This document shows, in pieces, positions 21,534 to 33,300 of a stretch of DNA of 64,000 nucleotides. A program made the translations under genes and the position numbers. Origin of the DNA: Caenorhabditis remanei (Eukaryota; Nematoda; Chromadorea; Rhabditida; Rhabditidae); the NCBI RefSeq assembly GCF_010183535.1, contig NC_071332.1, positions 21,204,001-21,268,000 on the forward strand, read 5' to 3'. Under the pieces are notes generated by a model, which worked only from the letters and a program-made list of their open reading frames with translations, searched no databases and was not told where the DNA came from. Each line of letters starts with the position of its first letter. Within the stretch, counting starts at the first letter, position 1.

Positions 21534-23999
21534 TCAACATCTATAAATCTCAGCCAACACTGCTTGATGTATCTCGTGACTCCTCATCGCATCAACACCA
21601 CACCTTCTTCTTATGATTTCCCGGGTGCAGGTTCGCATAGTGCCCTTAATTTTTATAATATTTTTCGAATAAAACAATGTTTCTCACCTTATCTTCCCCA
21701 CAAACTGAAATTCTAGAAAAATCGAAAAAATTGCGTCCTTTCAAGCATTCATCTGTAGGAATGTTTTGGGGATCCTTCAAAAACTGGAAGCAGTGGGATA
21801 AGGGATCGGTTTCGAAGTGGAGCAAGTTGCAGGAATGAGGGATGGTTTGTTTTTGGGATGAAGTGAACAATTTGCAATTCTGAAATTATTAAAAAATGAA
21901 AAATTTGCGTTATTTTGAGCTAGAAATCAATAGAATCGGTTGGGAACAAGCAGAATTATAGTTTGTTTGAAATTTTACTGATTTTGAGATATGAGATACC
22001 GTCCTGGATTCAGTTTTGCATTATATTGCCCTAAAATTATAGCATACTATAGAAAAAGTCTTTGGCTACATTTTTGTAGTTGCCAACTTTTTTATAGGAC
22101 ACCTGCCTGGCGCGCTGTCAGCGCGTGTAGCTCGTTACTGCTTGACGCGCGCTGCCCACTTGGAGATGGGTGGCTTTGACATCCGGTAGCACGTTAGTGA
22201 GGTGTCCTACAAAAAAGTGGTCAACAGCAAAAATGTAGGTTTAGACAAGGTCTTGATAGTGATATAAAAGTTTTAATGATTGGGCTAAAATTTCGTATCG
22301 AAACAAGCGCTCAAACTTAGTTTACTGGGTTTCAGGCTACCCCGAATCTCTTAATGGTGCTACAGTACCCAATTTTATCCCCCAGTTTCTAAAATTCGTG
22401 TAAATATTAAACGAGACAAGGAATTCATTTTCGTAGTTGACAACTTTTCGATGGGACACTTCGCTGGCGCGCTATCGGCGCGTGTACCTCGTAACTGCGA
22501 GAGTACTGGAAAGTCACATGTGTTCTCCATGCCGTAACTTTACAGGGACGCATTTTGGCGAGAAAAAGTCTAAATTGGGTTTTTACTATCAGAAAAATAT
22601 AAACTGAACAATATTTTTTGTTAAAATTTGAAATTTTAACAAGTTTTTCCAAAAAAAAGTATTTTTCAAAAAAATCATTTTTTTGCTGAAATTTTAAAAT
22701 CCCGTCACCACACCAATTTTGGTTTTTGAAATTTAAATTTTTTCATGCATACTAAACCAGACTTGTCACGGGCCGGGCCGGGCCGGGCCGGGCCGGGCCA
22801 AAATCAGGAAAAATCTCGGCCCGGCCCGGCCCGGCCCGGCCCGTAGCCCGGCCCGGCCCGCTCGGCCCGTTTTGAAACAGTTTTGAAACATTTTTGAAAA
22901 TTTGATGTTTTTTTGGAAAATTTTGGAAATTTTTTGAAATTTTTTGAAAAAAGTATAGTTTTCGAGTAAACATTTAAAATTGAATCAAAATGTGAATATG
23001 TATGATAATTTAAGCATTTTTACTCTTTTTTTTCGAAAAATTTCAAAAAAAAATTGGTAAAAATAGGTACCCATTTTTGAATCCGGGCCGACCGGGCTGG
23101 GCCGGGCCAAGAGGAATTTCGGCCCGGCCCGGCCCGGTCAAGAAAAATCTCGGCCCGGCCCGGGCCGGCCCGATTTTTGACAAGTCTGTACTAAACAAGA
23201 CAAGGACAACATTTTCAAAGACAATTTTTTGGTAGCTCCGCCTACTTTTGAGATATGCGCCTTTAAAGTGCTCAGGGCACCAAGGCAATCAGTTTTCTCT
23301 CGCTTATAGGCTTATTACTTCTCAGGGAATGGTCCAATCAAAAAATAATCAACTACAAAACTGATCAACATAAAATTCTCTATAACTTTGTAGTTGACTA
23401 CTTTTTGATATCTCTGCAAGGAGGAGACGGAGATAGTCAGACACACTGGCTTCTCTGCGCCCTCTCCGTCTCTCAGCCTCCCATCTTTAAGGGCGTGTAT
23501 CTCAAAAGTGGGCGGAGCTATCAAAAAATGGTCAACTACAAAAATGTAGCCCGAGACTTGATCTATACAGATATATAAGTTATTTTAAGTAAAAAATTTT
23601 CCTAAAACCCATTCCTCCCCCACTTACCTCCAACTCCCCACACAACTTCAGTATCTCCTTGGTACCTTGGGCTCCTTCTCCTACCACCTGGCTAATTAGC
23701 TCATTTAACATTTTCTGGCATCCAGATTCCATATTTTTCTTCATCATGAGTCCCTGACAAGTCTCCATAACGACGTCCACCAATTTCTCCCTCTCCCCAG
23801 GGTGGCAGTGGAGATTAGACAGGCAGGAAGCGACGGCTAGGCATTGGTTTTCAGGATTTTGCGAATTTTTAGATATTTCCTGCTTTAAAATTGTAATTTC
23901 AGCTAAACAAAGGTCCAGGTCACATCCAGTTGATTCGAGGAACCTGGGTGCCACGTGGCGGATAGTAGAGGCTAGCAAGAGGCAGGTAGATATCAGCAT
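21534..23999 (-). CDS. Secreted DUF19 (T20D4.11-like) protein
   Basis: Reverse-strand exons 23999-23628, 21879-21688 and 21644-21534 join in phase 0, giving about 224 residues. A hydrophobic N-terminus (MLISTCLLLAS) fits a signal peptide. The mature part has the evenly spaced Cys pattern of DUF19, with GCDLDLCLAEI, QCLAVASCLSNLHC, ESGCQKML, HSCNLL, DECLKG, VCGEDK, RTC, RRRCGV and a final Cys. DUF19 proteins are small secreted nematode proteins of unknown function. The stop is followed at once by a TGAATAAAC poly(A) signal. Intron 1 (about 1.75 kb) is filled with nested MITEs, including the GC-rich hAT-type element at 22758-23188. Confidence 0.82.
22058..22240. repeat. Palindromic MITE in the DUF19 intron
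   Basis: GGCTACATTTTTGTAGTTGCC at the left and GTGGTCAACAGCAAAAATGT at the right, with interior GTAGCACGTTAGTGAGGTGTCC. Confidence 0.7.
22758..23188. mobile_element. hAT-type non-autonomous element with (GGGCC)n arms
   Basis: 431 bp bounded by CAGACTTGTCA and TGACAAGTCTG-type ends and by an exact 8-bp direct repeat TACTAAAC (22750-22757 and 23189-23196). The arms are long runs of GGGCC / GGCCC; the centre is AT-rich. An 8-bp target duplication with CA...TG ends is typical of the hAT superfamily. A second copy in opposite orientation lies at 33956-34324. The insertion site is itself part of an older MITE. Confidence 0.85.
23197..23550. repeat. MITE pair flanking the hAT-type insertion
   Basis: GTAGCTCCGCCTACTTTTGAG, then GATATCTCTGCAAGGAGGAG, then CTCAAAAGTGGGCGGAGC and GTCAACTACAAAAATGTAGCC. 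Together with 22423-22749 this looks like older family copies into which the hAT element jumped. Confidence 0.65.
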
Positions 24000-24119
24000 T
24001 TAAAAGAAAAATGAGGATCCTGCAAGAAAAATGAAAAAGAAATATCTCACATTTTATTATATTACAACATAGATATCAATAAATTTTTGATTTTCCCACA
24101 ATATATTAAAAATCACGGC

Positions 24120-26929
24120 CTAGAATTGCCCGCTGCCAGATGTGGCGGCATGAAGCCACTTGTCGACGGTGTGCACGTCGTAGGAGGTGACGAATTTGAC
24201 GCGACGGTGGGTGTGCTGAAAAAAAGAAAATCGTGCACATTTTGAGCTGAAATTCATCGAAATATGTGAAAAATGGACAAAGTTATGAGGGTTTGAAAAA
24301 TTTGAAAAATTTTCTTGAAATCAAAAAAAAAAGTTTTTCTGGGGACCGTAACTCGCTGAATTATTGTCCAAGCTAAATAAAACTTAAAGTTTTAAATTTA
24401 ACAAGTCTTAGCGGTTTTAATGAACATAAATTTGACTTGATTTTAAATTTTATTTGATCTGGAAAAATGCTCTAAAAATTTTTTTTTTTAATTTTCAGAA
24501 ATTTTTTTTTTTCACATCTTTCAAATGTCACTTTTTCAGTTTTTGATCTAGCTTATTAAACTCATAGTACGTTATAGATCATCAAGTCTTCGGCTACATT
24601 TTTGTAGTTGACCACTTTTAGGTAGCTCCGCCCACTTTTGAGATACGCGCCTTTAGGGTGGCTACGCTCCTTCTATCTGTTCGGCATTTTTGATGGCGCG
24701 TATCTCAAAAGTGGGCGGAGCTATCAAAAAGTGATCAACAACAAAAATGTAGCCCGAGACACGTTTAATAACATACTGAAATTTTGATAAACCAGAATAA
24801 AAACTGAAAAAGTTATGCCGTTGCAAAGTGAGAAAAAAAATTAACAATTTTTTTTTGGTATTTTCTTAAAACTGTGCATAACTCCTTAGAGAAGTGTCTT
24901 ATCAAAAAGTGGTCAACTACAAAAATGAAGCCAAAGACTTGTTCTATAACATATCAAAAACTTAAAAAGTCTAAAACGTGACCTACCGTATTCGGCGCCT
25001 CCTCATTGGACCACAACTGCTCTGTCCAGTCCACCACAACCTGTCCCCTGGTCTTCGTCCCATTCAACTCCACATCCACGTACAGGTACTGGGATTTAGT
25101 AGCAATTTTCTCCTCGTCGATAGCCGTGGCGACAGCGATTTCGTCGCAGTACGAATATTGGCGACCGTTTTGTTCGCATTTTATGCGTCCTGTAATATAT
25201 AGAATTTAAAAAATTGAATTTTTGAAACTTTTTTCCATAAGAACCCACCAATACTAGTAGCCAATGAGAGATACCCGGCTAGCGGGGTGTCATATTTGAG
25301 GTGGGCGGAGAAGTTGACCGACTCGTTATGAACTTTCGACTCGAAGTAGAAGGCCTCCCATGGGACGATGGTGATGGGACACTTCATGCGACGGAGGACG
25401 ATGCTCGCGGCTTCCGGATCGCCGTGGAAGTTGTATTCGGCGGAGGAACCTGGAAATTGGTGAGGTCTCGTTGAGTCTCGGTCTCGGTCTCGTCTAGTCT
25501 CGTTGAGTCTCGTCTCGAGAGTCTTACCTCCATCCACATTTCCCACTGCGTAATAGTTCCCGCCCATTATCACCATTCTCGATGGGTACGTTGCAAACTC
25601 CTCGCATAGTTGGAGAGCAATTGCGACGTTGGTTAGCGGGCCGATTGTTCTGGAATTTTCAAATTTTAAAAAATTTCTATGTGCTCCCCGATCCCAGTAT
25701 CCCAGTTTTTGGTACATATACTAAACAAATCAAGAGCTACATTTTTGTAGTTGACAATTTTTTGATAGGACACTTCGCTGTCGCGCTGTCGGCGCGTATT
25801 TCAAACTGGGAGCCGGGTACTGGGAGGTCACCTGTGTTCTCCGGGTCGTAACTTTCCAGGGACACGTTTTGGCGAAAAAAGTTTACCTCGGAAAATGTAG
25901 CCCTTGAAATGTTTAACAAGACAAATAATATTAAAATTGCCTCTCCAATCAAAATCTGAGAATCCGGCAAAATTTTCAAAATTCGACTTTTAAAAAAATT
26001 TTAATCGAAATTTTAAGATCTTGTCACGGCACCAATACCTTGATTTCAGATTTGGCCATGAATACTAAATAAGACAAGGGCTACATTTTCATAGTTGACA
26101 ACTTTTTTGTAGGACACTTCCCTAAGGAGAAATAGGCTATGGAAGTCGGTGCGCCCTCTCTAGCATGTGCCTTCCTCTCTTTCCTCGGCTCTATCTCCTC
26201 AGGGAAGGGTGCTATCAAGAAATGGTCAACTGCAAAAATGTAGCCCGTGACTTGGTCTACACAATTATAATAGTTTTGTCACAATTGGACGTTTCTTGGC
26301 GTCGCTACATTAGTCTTCATGTACATCCTAGAATCCATCCTCTCCCTCTTCAATCAACTCACACCAAAGTAGCATCCCGATTCTCCCTAAAAATATCGAT
26401 CATCGCCAACGCGGCATGCTTTCCCTCTCCCTCAACGTCAGACTGCTCGACTTTCGGGAACTCGTCCGGCTTATCCCCGATGCCATCGTCTCCGAAAAAA
26501 GTGGAGACAGTGTCGTCTTTGGGCAACGAGAGAATCGACTTGGCCGCTCCCTTGTACACGGGAATTTTCGAGAAATTTTGGGCGCCCTCATTAGCTCGAA
26601 TTGTTCTTTTGATGTTTGCACACGCTTGATCTACAGTAACACAGCCGTGGACTGCGGTGAACGCAAGAATTTCAGCTTTGGGGTGTTGGAGGGCCAGGGA
26701 GATGGCTCTGACGTCATCACTGACCCCATCGGAATCTGGAAATTAGAATAGGGACATCCGGACATGAGGAAGGTTGGACAGACAGGAAAATTTGGACATC
26801 GGGACAAACAGATACACAAATAGACAAGCCTAAAGCATGGGGAGCATGCAGAAACCTCAGAAAACCGGTTTTCCCCAAAAAATCAATTTCTAACTCACCA
26901 ATAACCAATTTAACCTTGTCAACGGTCAT
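24120..26929 (-). CDS. Inosine-uridine-preferring nucleoside hydrolase
   Basis: Reverse-strand exons 26929-26899, 26735-26363, 25649-25528, 25449-25249, 25189-24987 and 24215-24120 splice in phase to about 341 residues, the normal IUNH size. The calcium and ribose site DSDGVSDD (residues 11-18) matches the family DxDxxxDD signature. [20 protein letters not shown] and [12 protein letters not shown] are the other conserved blocks, and [12 protein letters not shown] supplies a late Asp. The enzyme would split ribonucleosides into base and ribose (EC 3.2.2 type), a purine/pyrimidine salvage step. No signal peptide is seen, so it is probably cytosolic. The gene is divergent from anillin with about 380 bp between start codons. 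Introns hold MITEs and a TCTCG-rich tract. No catalytic block is missing. Confidence 0.9.
24586..24766. repeat. Palindromic MITE in the nucleoside hydrolase gene
   Basis: GGCTACATTTTTGTAGTTGACC and GTAGCTCCGCCCACTTTTGAG are mirrored by CTCAAAAGTGGGCGGAGC and AACAACAAAAATGTAGCCC, with TACGCGCC / GGCGCGTA next to the loop. Another half copy is at 24890-24960. Last intron. Confidence 0.75.
25463..25520. repeat. TCTCG-rich simple repeat beside a splice donor
   Basis: About nine TCTCG units, some spaced as GTTGAGTCTCG, end a few bases from the donor of exon 25649-25528 and nearly fill the 78-nt intron. Confidence 0.7.
25720..26260. repeat. Two MITE copies in the nucleoside hydrolase intron 2
   Basis: About 25735-25925 (GCTACATTTTTGTAGTTGAC with a CGCTGTCGGCGCG interior) and 26065-26260 (ACTAAATAAGACAAGGGCTA start, GTCAACTGCAAAAATGTAGCC end). 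Confidence 0.65.
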
Positions 26930-27312
26930 TTTTCCTTAGTTTTCACTGAAAAAAATAGTTTAATAGTTTTTCTCGCTGAAAAATTGAAAAAACCTAGAAA
27001 AAAGACGAGTCTAACGATTATTTTTGTGCAATATATGCAATATATGACCGGCAACCCCCTTATCTTATCATTCTTCTATCTATTTTATGTGTTTAGTCGC
27101 AACAAATGCGATAATTCTCTCTCCTAATACCAAACGATTAAAACACCAAATTCAAACTCCCTCGCAAATTTAAAGGCGCACGCGCTAAAACTTTCGCGTG
27201 GTTCCCGCCGCGAGGACAGTAAGCCGGCAGCGCGCGAAGTGGGAATTTTTGAATAAATAAATCATTTTCTCACCGCATTTTCACCCACTTACAAACCGAT
27301 TCTAACGAAAAA
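26930..27312. promoter_or_regulatory. Divergent promoter of nucleoside hydrolase and anillin
   Basis: 383 bp between two opposite start codons. It holds a directly repeated TGCAATATATG near 27030-27047 and a CG-rich block at 27175-27240 that includes GGTTCCCGCCGCG, similar to E2F sites. E2F control of a cell-division gene would make sense but is inference. Confidence 0.45.
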
Positions 27313-30300
27313 ATGGACGATTCGGAGGCGCCGGAAATTAAATCAATGCCACCGACACCACTACCAATAGGTTCCAGTCGAGTATGACAACAAAATATTG
27401 GAAATTTTTGGAAAAAAATAATTTTTTTTAGTGCTATCGCTGGACATCTTACACCGCCGCTCGCAACTCGCTCTATTCCGATTTCTCACCGATCAGCAGC
27501 CGTCAAGAGACGCCAGTGTCCGTCGACGTGGAGGCGACGTGGCGAAAAGCGGTGCCACGTGGCAGAATTCGTGATCTTGTCGCCGCGTTCGATCAGTGCG
27601 CTCGACCAGAAGGTGTGAAAGGAGAAAATCGTGATTTTCACCTATTTTTCCACTGAAAACCTGGAAAAATCGTCAAAATTGATAAAATTGCCATAGCCAC
27701 GAAAGTTCAGTAGAAAACGCGTCAAAGGCGCGCCAGTTGGAATTTTCTTTGAAAAAAAGGGAAAGACACGTTTCACAATGTATATCGATGTGTTCCATTG
27801 ACTTTTTTGTGTGAAAAATACGTCGTTTTTCGTTGTACAAACATAGATTTGGTCGGGCTGGCGCGCCTTGAGCGCCTTTTCAATATTTTTCCAACTCTGT
27901 CATCAGAAAAGTCGTGATGGCGCGCCAGATGCATTTTTGTGTGGAAAAATGTAAAAATATTCAGTTTTTGTCATTTTTCAAGCTTCTTTCAGCATTTTTC
28001 ACTTATTTCTCACCTAAAATTCCTCAAAAAGCTGAAAATTTGGTGTGAAAACCGCAAAAATTGACAAATTTCCAATTTTTGGCTGAAAAAAGACGCGCTG
28101 ATGGCGCGCCAGACGCAAATTTGTTAATTTTTGCTGCTTTTTACTCCAATTTTCAGCTTTTTGAGGGATTTTAGCTGAAAAATGTGTGTAAAATGCTCGT
28201 AGAAGCTTGAAGAACGACAAAAAACCGAGCATTTTCACATTTTTCAACACAAAAATGCATCTGGCGCGCCTTTGACGCGTTCGGGCAATTCTTACCGACT
28301 TTTGACGATTTTTTCAAGGTTTTCAGATCAAAATTAGGTAAAAATCACGATTTTTCAGATCACAGAGCAAGAAAATCGAAAATTTTCTCATTTTCCACAC
28401 AAAAATGCATCTGGCGCGCCTTTGACGCGTTTTTTAACCAACTTTTTCTGATTTTTTGACCTAGCTTCTTGAATAGGGACTTCCAAATCAAGTTTTGGAT
28501 GCAAAAATCGCGTCAAAGGCACGCCAGTTTCTCAAAATCATCGATTTTTTGGAAAAAAGCCGGCTCCATCTTGGCGTGCCTAACGCGTCAAAGGCGCGCC
28601 AGTTGTTGAAAAATGTCGTTTTTCATCCTTCCAGACATCAAAATCAGCACTTTTCACATATTTTTCAGCTAAAATCCCTCGGAAAGACACAAAATTATCG
28701 ATTTTTTTTTTGAAAAAAACAATTTTTGAAAAAAATTTTTCCAGAAGATCACTTCAAAAAGCCGGCGCCACCACCACCGAAATTCCACGAAATCCCACCG
28801 GCCGTAAACTTCAAAACTCCCCAAATCTCCACTCCAAAGCGTCCGTCATCCGCTGAAAAACGGGCGGCCCCACCGAAAGCTCTCGATTTGAATAAGCTCG
28901 AGCGCACGGCTCCTGCGCCAATAACCATGAAGACGTCGCCATTGGCACAACGTCATCAGAATTCTCGACGTGGCACTCAGGCGGTGGTTTTCAAGAGCTC
29001 TCCATTGGCGTCAAGTGCGCCTGAGTCGCTTTTTCCGGCGAATATTCGGAAAATGGCGCTGAAAAAGGAGTTGGAGCCGTTTATTAAGAAAGATTGCTCG
29101 ATTCAAGTGATGAATACACGGGGATTGGAAGATTTTTGGGCAAAGGAGGTGTCGGAGGATTCTGAATCGACGTTAGGGGATTCAGAGGATTCTGAAGAAC
29201 CTATGGAGCTCGACGAAGAATCGAAAACAGCCGATCGAACATTCGATGAGCCGGATTATTTGTCTGATAAGGAGAATATCGCTCCGGATTCAGTTTTCCC
29301 CACTTTAGATTCCTCCGCTTCCCCGAAATTCACGAGTTCCCCATCTCTTTTCACCCCGTACGCCGGCCAACCGGTCACAGAATACCGAGTGACCGAGACA
29401 GAGGGACCACATAAAGTGGTCAAACAACAGATGCCGCCCGCCGCGTTGGCCACGTCCACACCGTTTGGAACGATGAATAGAGGAGGAGGGGGGATGAGAC
29501 GGGGTGGAGAAGATGAAGCGCAGTTTCAGGTAGGAAATGACACGGAAAATGCGAAAAATTAGGGGAAAATACCCTAAAAATGAGGGGAAAATGCGAAAAA
29601 TCGATTAAAATTTGCTGAAATTGGCTGTAATTGGCGGAAATTGGCTGATATCGGCTGCTATCGCCTAAAATCGGCAAAAATCGGGTGGAATTGGCTGAAA
29701 TACCCTAAAATCAGCTGAAATCGGTTAAAATCGCCTAAAATTGGCTGAAATTGGCGGGTATAGGCGGAAATCGACTGAAAATGGCTGAAATTGGCTGAAA
29801 TCGGCTAAAACTGGTCAAAATTGGCTAAAATCGGTTAAAATCGGCTAGGATTGGTTGAAATCGTCTAAAATCGGCTGAAATTGGCGGAAATTGGCTGAAA
29901 ATCGGCTGAAATTGGCTGAAAACGTCCAAAATCGGTCAAAATCGAGTAAAAAATATCCTAAAATCGGTTAAATCGGCTGAAATTGGCTGAAATACCCTAA
30001 AATCGGTTTACATTGGCAGAAATCGGCTGAAAAACGTAGATTTTCAGAGATTTTTGGCTCAAAAAATGCGAAAAATCGAGCTAAAATACCCCAAAATCTA
30101 GTGAAATCGCCTAAAATTCAGAGATTTTCGGAAATTTTATTTTTCTGTCAATTTTGAATAAAAGTATCGATCATTTTCCAGGTTCCTTAAAAGTTTTTAG
30201 CTCGATTTTCCTGATTTTCACGCGGTTTTTGTTGAATTTCTGTAATTTTCAGCCTTATAGCGATTTGAAGAGCTTGAAAACTGCTGAAAATCGTTACAAA

Positions 30301-33300
30301 ACCCCCAAAAACCGCTCAAAACCGCATTTTTCACCTCCGCGTCAAATTCGAATTTTAAGCTGAAAAATCACCGAAAATGCTTAAAAATTTAGATTTTGGG
30401 TTGAAAATTTGAACAAAAACGCGCCAACGTCACGCCAGCCCATCTTTTTGCTAAAAATTACACTTTCAGCTCGAAAGTTGTTTCAATTCCTTCAAAAACT
30501 TTAAAAATTCGAATTTAGAGCTCAAAAATCACCAAAAAACCTCAAAATCCTAATTTCGTCTTTTCAAAAACGCGGCAACGTCCACCCAGCCAGTTGCTTC
30601 CAATTTCTTCAAAAATCACTGAAAATCGATAAGAAAACGTCTGAAATTCGAATTTTGGCTCAAGAATCTCAATTTTGAGCAAAAACGCGCCAACGTCACC
30701 CCAGCCCATCGCTTCAATTTGCTAAAAATTGCATTTTCAGCCCAAAAATCGATGAGAAAACGTCTAAAATTTCGTTTAATTTAAATAGAGCTCAAAAATT
30801 TTTCCATAATTTCGAGAAAAAAACGCGGCAACGTCAACCCAGCCCGTCCCAAAACTCTCAAATCACTTGAAAACGCGCCACCGACACCCCAGCCCGTTGC
30901 TTCCAATTTCTTCGAAACTTCTGAAAATCTTTCAAAAAACCTCTACATTTTTGGGATTTTGGGCTCAAAAATCGCAATTTTGAGCAAATTTTGCTCAGCA
31001 AAAACGCGCCACCGACACCCCAGATTCCAATAACTGTTTTCAGAACTCGTTCGTCAGTTCGATCAGCAACTTCTCGGCTGTCGACCACGCGAATGATTCG
31101 CGTCGTCAAATTTCTTGTCTTCTCGAATCAATCGATAAAACACGTCATCACATCCAACTCGCTGAAATCTCGCTTCTCGAAGCGAAAAAATCTCGTGTCG
31201 TCGTTCAGGAACTCTCGTCTCAACGCGTTCTTCTCTGTTGTCGTGAACGTCTGAAATTACAATTGGAAGAGATCCGACGTCTTCAGGCACTTGCTGTCGT
31301 TCGACACCCGCCACCACCAATTAATAGACAGTTTAAGTCGACGATGGTCATTTCGAATATATCGTTGCAGATTAATAAGAACTTTCATTCGCGTAAGGGA
31401 GAAGGGAAGAAATTGGGAAAAAAACTTTATTTTTTGAGAAAAATCTGAAATTTTTTGACTGAAAATCAGGATTTTTTACTGGAAAACTGCAATTTTTCAA
31501 TTTTTAATCAGAATTTCAGTGTATTTTTTTTCATCAATTTTTGGCAGAATGCGTCAAAAAAGTGTGAAGTTCGAGCGGTTTTCCCATTTTTAAATATGAA
31601 AAATCATGATTTTTCAGAGAAAAATTGGTTTTTCTTCTAAAAATTTCAAAAAATCTGAATTTTTTTTCGCAAAAATACATTTTTTATCAGAAGAATGATA
31701 AAAATTCGAAAAATCTGGGTTTTCCGATGATTTTTGAGATAAAAATTGTGTTTTTCAGCTGATTTCCGCTTTTTGTTTCAGAAAAATCGAACGTTTTTTT
31801 TCATTTTTCAGCCGGGAAAATTGCAATTTTTCAATTTTAAGTCAATTTTCTGCTGAAAATCACTAAAACATCGGTTTTTTCGTCTCGAAAATCTATGAAA
31901 AAAGCTTTTAAAAGTATTTTTCCAGCTGAAAAATTGAAAATTTTGATGTTTTACTTGGTTTTTCACCAAAAAATTCTCAAAAACTGAATTTTTCTTCAAT
32001 TTTTTGTCCAAAACAACGGTTTTTCTTTCAAAAAAAATGATAAAAACTCGAAAAATCTGGGGTTTCCGATGATTTTTGAGATAAAAATCCTGTTTTCCAG
32101 CTGATTTTGGATAATCCGAATTCATAAAAAAAACTCACTTTTTATCTCAAAAATCCCGGGAAAACCCAGGATTTGTCGAATTTCTATCACTTTTTTGATA
32201 GAAAAACTCCATTTTTGGGCCAAAAATTGAAGAAAAATTCAGATTTTTAGGGTTTTTTAGGTGAAAAAACCCAATTTTCCACTAAAAAATCACAAGAATT
32301 TATAACTTTCCAGGCAGCTCATTCGCGTTCATAGTAGTCTTGAAATGCCGTACCGAAGTCGAGGCGACAGGTGTCGTCACTCTTCTCGCACAGTTTCAAA
32401 CCCGTCTGAATACGATTCAATTCGGTGAACACTTGCATTTTTCAAATCTTCCCGTCGATTTTGTGATTGGTGTCGAGATTTATATGATGGTACTGTACTG
32501 ACTACAAGTGCGCTCTATTGAAATTTGAAATATTAGCACGACACGCTTCTTACAACTGCGCTCCACCGAAGTCCCCGTGAGAAATGACTCTTTTTCTCTG
32601 CGTCTCTCAATCTCACACACAATTTTCTTCGGTTTCGGTAGAGCGCAGTTGTAAGAACCGTGCCGTGCACACTTCCTAGAATCGCGCTCTACCGAAACCC
32701 AAGCAAATAGAAATAGTGTGAGAAATTGAGAGACGCAGAGAAAAAGAGAAGGGAATTCTGGTAGAACTGTGCCGAGCTAATAGTTCAGTAGAGCGCAAAA
32801 AGCAAAAAAAAAAAGAAAATTGATTTTAATTCAATTTTTGCAGAAAGTTCCCGAATACAAGCCACCGGAGAGGAACTGCGCCGCGTTCCTTGCGGAAAAA
32901 GTCAGGAATTTGTTCGTTCCGAGTCATGGTACGAGTTTTGGAAGAGAAAAATGGGGATTTTGATGAATTTTTGGTGGAAAATGTGTTCATTATTGTAAAA
33001 TTGGTTTTTTTTAGCCAGAAAATGTTTTAAAAAATTCCGTTTTTCGGTATTTTTAATAGAATTTCAGTTAAAAAATTAGTTTTTTCAGCCGGAAAATGGC
33101 AAAATATTCCATTTTTCAGAGTTTTTTCATCAATTTTGACCAAAATTTTTGAATTTTGAGCATTTTGAAACATGAAAATTCATGATTTTTAGGAGGAAAA
33201 TTGGTTTTTTCACCTAAAAATGACGAAAAATCAGACTTTTTCTTCAATTTTTCTTCAAAATTTTGATTTTCCTGTAAAAAATGCTAAAACTTTGAAAAAT

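Noticed and set aside
22752..23288. Gly/Pro/Ala/Arg-rich frames in the GGGCC region, also at 33806-34341
   Set aside because: The GGGCC repeats of the hAT-type element keep frames open by chance. The element is noncoding.
27700..28620. CRISPR-like array of regularly repeated CTGGCGCGCC motifs
   Set aside because: Spacing is irregular, both orientations occur and the host is a nematode. These are intronic repeats.
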